DNA of 64,000 bases from Pseudomonas sp. CCI4.2 (GTDB lineage: Bacteria; Pseudomonadota; Gammaproteobacteria; Pseudomonadales; Pseudomonadaceae). The stretch spans positions 1,828,001-1,892,000 of the forward strand of contig NZ_CP133781.1 of NCBI RefSeq assembly GCF_034350045.1. Reading direction: 5' to 3'. The notes beneath the pieces were generated by a model. It was given only the letters and a program-made list of their open reading frames with translations, did no database searches and was not told the DNA's origin. Numbering within the stretch: the first letter of the stretch is position 1; every line of letters begins with the position of its first letter. The position numbers and the translations under genes were made by a program. Positions 59,556 to 64,000 of this stretch are shown piece after piece.

Positions 59556-60533
59556 TTATTTAGGCTCCAACCATCCCCGAACGCGGCGGAACAGTTGCTC
59601 CTGTTGTGCTGCGTTATCTCCCGGCAGTGTGGTCAGGGCTACTTGGGTATAGTTGATGTTTTTCGAGCGTTTGCTCGCCTGTAGGCGTTGCTGCGCGGCA
59701 TCAAGGTTTTGCGCGAAATCCTTGTAGACGAAATCAGCGGTTTTGACTTTGAGCGTGGTCGCCAACTCGCTCAAGGGTGGCTTGGCGTTCAGAGGCTCTT
59801 GCGCTGAGACCAATATCAGTTTTTGTATCAGCGGCGAAGGCCGTTCACCCAAGAAACGGGCAGCCCAATAAGCCCCGCTGCCATGCCCGAGCAACACAAT
59901 GCTGCGCGCTTTTTGCTGTTGTGCGTACGCGACGCCACTTTCGATGCGGGCGAAAATCCGCTCTGCTTCGGCCTTGGCCTGCTCATCCGCCGCCGCCGCA
60001 CGGGCCACGCTCGCAGCCGCATCGGCTTCGGCAGTGTTCTCGGGTTCCGCACTTTTTGGCGCTGCGACCACTTTGGCGTCTTTAGCCGGTGCCGTAGCTA
60101 CGGTCTCCTCAACCCGCGGCAAACTGCCGCTGTTTGGTGCATCTGGGAGTGTGAGGCTTAAGCTACCCCAGCCTTCATCAGGAAATCTGCGTCGCAATGG
60201 GCCGACTACTTGGGGCCAATCGGCTGACTCGTCTGCACCGGGGATGATAATCACCGCGCCCTTGGGCTGATCGATGTTGGCCGGTTTCCACAAGGCTAGA
60301 AAAGTCTCGTCACCCGCTTGTAATTGCTGCACCTCTGCTGGCGGAAGTTGCCGTTGCAGGGCTGCCGCGTCCTCCTGGCTGCGCTCAAGCAGCAGTTGAC
60401 GTTCCGGCGGCGGCGCGGTTTTAGTGGCCGAATCTTTGTCGGGTGCTGGACTAGCCGCCATCACGGGCAGAGCGCACGGTAGAATCAGCGCCAAGCACAA
60501 TGTAGGAAGCGATGCGCGAAAGGTGTAGGACAT
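59556..60533 (-). CDS. Alpha/beta-hydrolase-like DUF3530 protein, exported
   Basis: 325 aa. A signal peptide (LPTLCLALILPCALPVMAAS) precedes an Ala/Glu/Lys-rich linker (near residues 190-225) inside an alpha/beta hydrolase fold. The nucleophile elbow is SIVLLGHGSGAYWAARFLG with Ser in GHGSG. The function of the DUF3530 family is unknown. ATG 60533 (MSYTFRASLPTL). It is minus-strand and convergent with the DjlA-like gene, matching PA0599. Confidence 0.8.
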   Translation of the reverse strand: MSYTFRASLPTLCLALILPCALPVMAASPAPDKDSATKTAPPPERQLLLERSQEDAAALQRQLPPAEVQQLQAGDETFLALWKPANIDQPKGAVIIIPGADESADWPQVVGPLRRRFPDEGWGSLSLTLPDAPNSGSLPRVEETVATAPAKDAKVVAAPKSAEPENTAEADAAASVARAAAADEQAKAEAERIFARIESGVAYAQQQKARSIVLLGHGSGAYWAARFLGERPSPLIQKLILVSAQEPLNAKPPLSELATTLKVKTADFVYKDFAQNLDAAQQRLQASKRSKNINYTQVALTTLPGDNAAQQEQLFRRVRGWLEPK

Positions 60534-60625
60534 CGGATATTCCAGGCCAGAAACGTGCTGGCAGCCTAATGGGTTGATCAGCATTTGTCAGGCGTTTGGG
60601 CGGTACCGCAGCAAGGCAGTAATTC

Positions 60626-63109
60626 ATGGAGCAATGGAATGACACGTTTATGATTCGATTGATGCGCGCTTGGTGGGTGGGCCGACGCTTTTTTTACGTT
60701 ATGAGTCTACTCATGACGGGCCTGCCGTTTCTGGTTCATGCCGCGCCCCCGCCGGTTGGGGCCGCTGCGGTATTGAGCCCGGAGCAACGTGCCTGGCTCG
60801 ATCAGCGAGGTCAGTTGCGCATTGGGCTGGTGTTGCAAGCGCCCTATGCTCAGGTGGATAAGCGACTGCAGTTATTGTCCGGTGCCAACGTCGACCTGAT
60901 GAAGGCGCTTGAAAAAACCTTGCAGGTAGAATTGCTGTGGCGCAATTACCCCGATCAAGCGGCGCTGGATGCTGCGCTCGAACAAGGTGCTGTCGATCTG
61001 GCGCCCGGTTTGACTCAAACGCCTGCTGGTTTGCGGTTGTGGCTGTTTTCCGACCCTTACATGCGCGTGCCGAATCTGATCGTGGGTGAGCGCAGCGGCG
61101 GGGGCGGGGTTGATCTGGAAAAACTCGACAACCGTGATCGGGTGGCGGTACGAATGCCCAGCCTGGTAGCCGACTATCTGCGCAGCACCTACACCCATCT
61201 CAACCTGCAGGGTGTTCCGCAGGAGCGTCAAGCGTTGCAGTTGCTGCTGAGCCAACAGGCCAAATACGCCGTAGTCGACGAGGCGCAGCTAAGCCGGCTG
61301 TCAGTCGAACCGGATTTTATCGGGCTCGCGGTGGTGGGTGACATTGGCTTGCCCCAGTTGTTGCGCGTCGCGTCGCGTAAAGACTGGCCAGAGTTGGCGG
61401 GCATTGTTACGGCCGCCCTGCATGCGATCCCAGCCCGTGACCTTGAACAACTTCACTCGCGCTGGATGCAGCCTAAATACCCCCGTTTGAGCGAGTCTCC
61501 CGGCTTTTGGCAAAACCTGACGTTGCTGGTAACCGTCCTGTTCCTCGCCTGCTTTGCGATTGTCATCTGGCAGCGTCGTCAGCAACACGCGTTGGAGCAC
61601 AGCCTTGGCGCCGCACGTGAAGACATCGCACGGCGTCAAGCCAGCGAAAAAGCCCTGCGCTTGACGCAGTTTTCCATCGACCAAAGCACCGTTGGCATTC
61701 TTTGGGTCAATTGGGACAGCCATGTGCGCTACGCCAATCATGCCGCCGAGGCGATGCTGGGGTATGCCGTGGGCGGAGTTGTTGATCGGCCGCTGATCGA
61801 TTTCGAACCCGGTCTACACATGGACCGTTGGCTGAACCTGTGGAAGCGCGCTCGCTCCACCGAAGAAAGCCCGCAGAGCTTTGAAACCAACTGCATCTGC
61901 GCCGACGGCAGCTTTTTGCCGGTTGATGTCTCTCTCAGCTTTATGCGCTTCAGGGACGCCGAATATTTGGTCGTATTCCTCACCGATGTCACCGATCGAC
62001 GACGTGCCGTGGCGGCGCTGCAGGAAAGCGAAGCTCGGTTGCAGGGCATCGCGGCTAACGTGCCGGGGCTGGTATTTCGCCTGGAACGCGCTCAAGTCGG
62101 CGGCGAACCGGAATTCGCCTACATTAGCGAGGGCAGTGAAACCCTAGTGGGTTATGCACCCGCTGCATTGCGTCACCCAAGCATGGGATTGCGCAGTTTG
62201 GTGCACCCCGATGACCGGGTCGGTTACCACGTGGTGCAAGATCGATCCTTGGACAGCGACAGCGATTGGTCCTGGCAGGGGCGGATTCTGACCCGGGAGG
62301 GTGACGAGCGTTGGGCGGAAATCAAGGCCATCGCTCGCCGCCTGGACGATGACCGGATGGTATGGGATGGCATTGTTTGGGACATTACCGACAGCAAGCT
62401 TATCGAGTTGCAGTTGGCCAGCTCCCGCGAGCAGTTGCGCGAGTTGTCGGCGCACTTGGAAAGTGTGCGCGAAGAAGAGAAGGCGAGGATTGCCCGTGAA
62501 GTGCATGACGAGCTCGGGCAGATGCTGACCGTGCTCAAGCTGGAAACCTCCATGTGCGAATTGGCCTACGCTGACCTTGATCCTGGCCTGCATGACCGAC
62601 TGAACAGCATGAAGCGGCTGATATCCCAGCTGTTCCAGTTGGTGCGCGACGTGGCCACCGCATTGCGTCCGCCGATTCTCGACGCAGGCATCGCGTCAGC
62701 CATTGAGTGGCAAGCGCGACGGTTCGAAGCCCGAACCCAGATTCCTTGCCTGGTAGAGGTCCCGGACAACCTGCCGGCGCTGAGCGATGCCAAGGCCATC
62801 GGCTTGTTTCGTATTCTTCAGGAAGCGCTGACGAACGTGATGCGACATGCCGAGGCACACACGGTTGAGCTGAGCCTGACGCTGGAAGATGGCGTGTTGT
62901 GCATGACCGTCGCCGACGATGGGCGCGGTTTTGTACCTGGGCAGGGTAGGCCGACCTCGTTTGGCGTGGTGGGTATGCGAGAGCGGGTGCTGATGCTGGG
63001 CGGCACATTGCAGCTAGAGAGCGAGTCGGGTGAGGGCACAACCTTGCGCGCCTATATTCCGCTGGCCGTTGAATTATCTAAAACCGTTGGGCAGGAGCGA
63101 GAACAGTGA
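60626..63109 (+). CDS. agtS: Hybrid-sensor histidine kinase (AgtS-like)
   Basis: 827 aa. A signal segment (FFYVMSLLMTGLPFLVHAAP) precedes a periplasmic SBP_bac_3-type domain (RGQLRIGLVLQAPYAQ onward, residues ~60-285). Then a transmembrane helix (LTLLVTVLFLACFAIVIW), two PAS modules and a NarL-type kinase: HisKA_3 with EEEKARIAREVHDELGQML (phospho-His) near residue 620, and the ATPase domain with ALTNVMRHAEAHTV and VADDGRGFVPGQ. It overlaps the response regulator by 4 bp (GTGA). Synteny with PA0600 suggests AgtS, reported to act on 5-aminovalerate/GABA uptake and peptidoglycan-related signals; the name rests on position. Confidence 0.75.
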   Translation: MEQWNDTFMIRLMRAWWVGRRFFYVMSLLMTGLPFLVHAAPPPVGAAAVLSPEQRAWLDQRGQLRIGLVLQAPYAQVDKRLQLLSGANVDLMKALEKTLQVELLWRNYPDQAALDAALEQGAVDLAPGLTQTPAGLRLWLFSDPYMRVPNLIVGERSGGGGVDLEKLDNRDRVAVRMPSLVADYLRSTYTHLNLQGVPQERQALQLLLSQQAKYAVVDEAQLSRLSVEPDFIGLAVVGDIGLPQLLRVASRKDWPELAGIVTAALHAIPARDLEQLHSRWMQPKYPRLSESPGFWQNLTLLVTVLFLACFAIVIWQRRQQHALEHSLGAAREDIARRQASEKALRLTQFSIDQSTVGILWVNWDSHVRYANHAAEAMLGYAVGGVVDRPLIDFEPGLHMDRWLNLWKRARSTEESPQSFETNCICADGSFLPVDVSLSFMRFRDAEYLVVFLTDVTDRRRAVAALQESEARLQGIAANVPGLVFRLERAQVGGEPEFAYISEGSETLVGYAPAALRHPSMGLRSLVHPDDRVGYHVVQDRSLDSDSDWSWQGRILTREGDERWAEIKAIARRLDDDRMVWDGIVWDITDSKLIELQLASSREQLRELSAHLESVREEEKARIAREVHDELGQMLTVLKLETSMCELAYADLDPGLHDRLNSMKRLISQLFQLVRDVATALRPPILDAGIASAIEWQARRFEARTQIPCLVEVPDNLPALSDAKAIGLFRILQEALTNVMRHAEAHTVELSLTLEDGVLCMTVADDGRGFVPGQGRPTSFGVVGMRERVLMLGGTLQLESESGEGTTLRAYIPLAVELSKTVGQEREQ

Positions 63110-63735
63110 TCCGTGTATTAGTAGCCGAAGACCATGCCATCGTCCGCGAAGGGCTCAAACAGCTGATCGGGTTGGCGAAGGACTTGGTGGTCGTGGGCGA
63201 GGCCAGCAACGGCGAACAGTTGTTGGAAGCTTTGCGCCATGTGGAATGCGAAGTGGTGCTGCTGGATATTTCAATGCCCGGCGTCAACGGCCTCGAAGCC
63301 ATCCCACGGATCCGTGCGCTCAACAATCCGCCGGCGATTTTGGTGCTGTCGATGCACGATGAAGCACAGATGGCGGCGCGAGCACTGAAAGTTGGTGCTG
63401 CCGGTTATGCCACCAAAGACAGCGACCCCGCGTTGCTGCTGACGGCCATTCGCCGGGTCGCTGCCGGTGGGCGATACATCGATCCAGACCTTGCGGACCG
63501 CATGGTCTTCGAAGTCGGCCTGACCGATAACCGACCGTTGCACTCGTTATTGTCGGAGCGCGAGTTCTCAGTGTTCGAACGTCTAGCCCAAGGCGCCAAC
63601 GTCAATGACATCGCCCAGCAACTGGCCCTGAGCAGCAAAACCATCAGCACCCACAAAGCGCGGTTGATGCAGAAGCTGCACATCACGTCGTTGGCTGATT
63701 TGGTGAAATATGCGCTGGAGCATAAGTTGTTGTAA
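63106..63735 (+). CDS. agtR: NarL-family response regulator (AgtR-like)
   Basis: 209 aa. The receiver domain carries the phospho-Asp in EVVLLDISMPGVNGLEAIPR and the KDSDP loop. The LuxR-type DNA-binding domain is LSEREFSVFERLAQGANVND, IAQQLALSSKTISTHKARLM. GTG start within the kinase stop (GTGA). Synteny with PA0601. It probably regulates the genes that begin near the right window edge. Confidence 0.78.
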   Translation: MIRVLVAEDHAIVREGLKQLIGLAKDLVVVGEASNGEQLLEALRHVECEVVLLDISMPGVNGLEAIPRIRALNNPPAILVLSMHDEAQMAARALKVGAAGYATKDSDPALLLTAIRRVAAGGRYIDPDLADRMVFEVGLTDNRPLHSLLSEREFSVFERLAQGANVNDIAQQLALSSKTISTHKARLMQKLHITSLADLVKYALEHKLL

Positions 63736-63781
63736 CTGGGGGGCATGTCTAAAAACGACCCTTAAAGGTGCTAGCGCTTTT

Positions 63782-63858
63782 CTGCAGGAGTTAACTTGTT
63801 TGCGAGAGGACCTGCCTGAGACAAGGCTAAACACTCGCCAACAAGTTGGCTCCTACAG
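63782..63858. repeat. REP inverted pair downstream of agtR
   Basis: CTGCAGGAGTTAACTTGTTT at the left and ACAAGTTGGCTCCTACAG at the right. The same family as the copies at 16973 and 42345. It follows the agtR stop by 47 bp. Confidence 0.85.
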
Positions 63859-63893
63859 GTGCCCGCGAGTAGACATGCTTATTTGCGCCATCA

Positions 63894-63913
63894 CTGTAGG
63901 GCAATCCCTACAG
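63894..63913. promoter_or_regulatory. 8-bp inverted repeat before the right edge
   Basis: CTGTAGGG-CAAT-CCCTACAG, perfect arms. It lies about 85 bp before a possible ATG at 63996. It could be an AgtR operator, or part of another repeat family, since CTGTAGG also marks the REPs here. Confidence 0.4.
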
Positions 63914-64000
63914 CAATCTCTCTTGCTCGCCGATTTGCCGGAACTACAGCCTGATCTAGTCTTGACCCACGGCAGACAAAACAAAGGTGTGGGTAATGAG

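Overview
The window is a contiguous piece of a Pseudomonas chromosome, most like the P. fluorescens/P. putida side of the genus. The evidence is an rsmY small RNA with a perfect GacA box, a pqqFABCDE cluster, the davBA lysine-catabolic pair, the rpsU-dnaG-rpoD macromolecular-synthesis block, an lptD-surA-pdxA-rsmA-apaG-apaH operon, and Pseudomonas-type REP elements. As remembered, the order from about 31 kb to the end follows P. aeruginosa PAO1 PA0575-PA0601, and parts of the first 7 kb resemble PA0507/0508 and PA0528-0530. All identifications come from reading motifs and gene order; no search was run.

Layout. 0-4 kb: two tandem FadE-type acyl-CoA dehydrogenases, then the GacA box and rsmY. 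4-6.7 kb: a LysR regulator divergent from a MOSC protein, a shrunken aminotransferase-like protein, and a YqaE/Pmp3 peptide. 6.7-14.3 kb (minus strand): pqqF-pqqA-pqqB-pqqC-pqqD-pqqE-S9 peptidase, with a terminator-like hairpin between pqqA and pqqB. 14.3-17.5 kb: davA and davB (lysine to 5-aminovalerate) and an Lrp/AsnC regulator. 17.6-19.3 kb: a class II aldolase-like protein and a glutathione S-transferase, separated by a nested REP/REPIN block. 19.4-22.1 kb: an ECF sigma/anti-sigma pair divergent from a Tat-exported metallophosphoesterase and a periplasmic cupredoxin; both transcription units carry the same promoter pattern, GGAATAA-N16-GTT. 22.1-23.8 kb: a membrane EAL protein with a degenerate GGDEF domain. 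24.4-30.8 kb: an aromatic ring-hydroxylation and cleavage cluster (porin, FAD hydroxylase, VOC dioxygenase, FAH hydrolase, divergent GntR regulator); its porin gene is fused in frame to the wreck of a second porin copy. 30.8-31.2 kb: a phage-integrase scrap beside tRNA-Ile(CAU).

31.2-64 kb is conserved core: rmcA-like sensor, rpoD, dnaG, rpsU, tsaD, plsY, folB-folK, cca, the ycgB-yeaH-prkA stress operon, glpE, apaH-apaG-rsmA-pdxA-surA-lptD, amgK-murU (peptidoglycan recycling), a DnaJ/TerB protein, a DUF3530 protein, and a two-component pair syntenic with AgtS/AgtR.

Connections. DavBA makes 5-aminovalerate, and the AgtS/AgtR family is reported to respond to 5-aminovalerate/GABA and to peptidoglycan-derived signals; the second class is also the territory of AmgK/MurU. 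The parts least explained by known systems are the ECF/metallophosphoesterase/cupredoxin module, the aromatic cluster with its broken tandem porins, and the residual aminotransferase.
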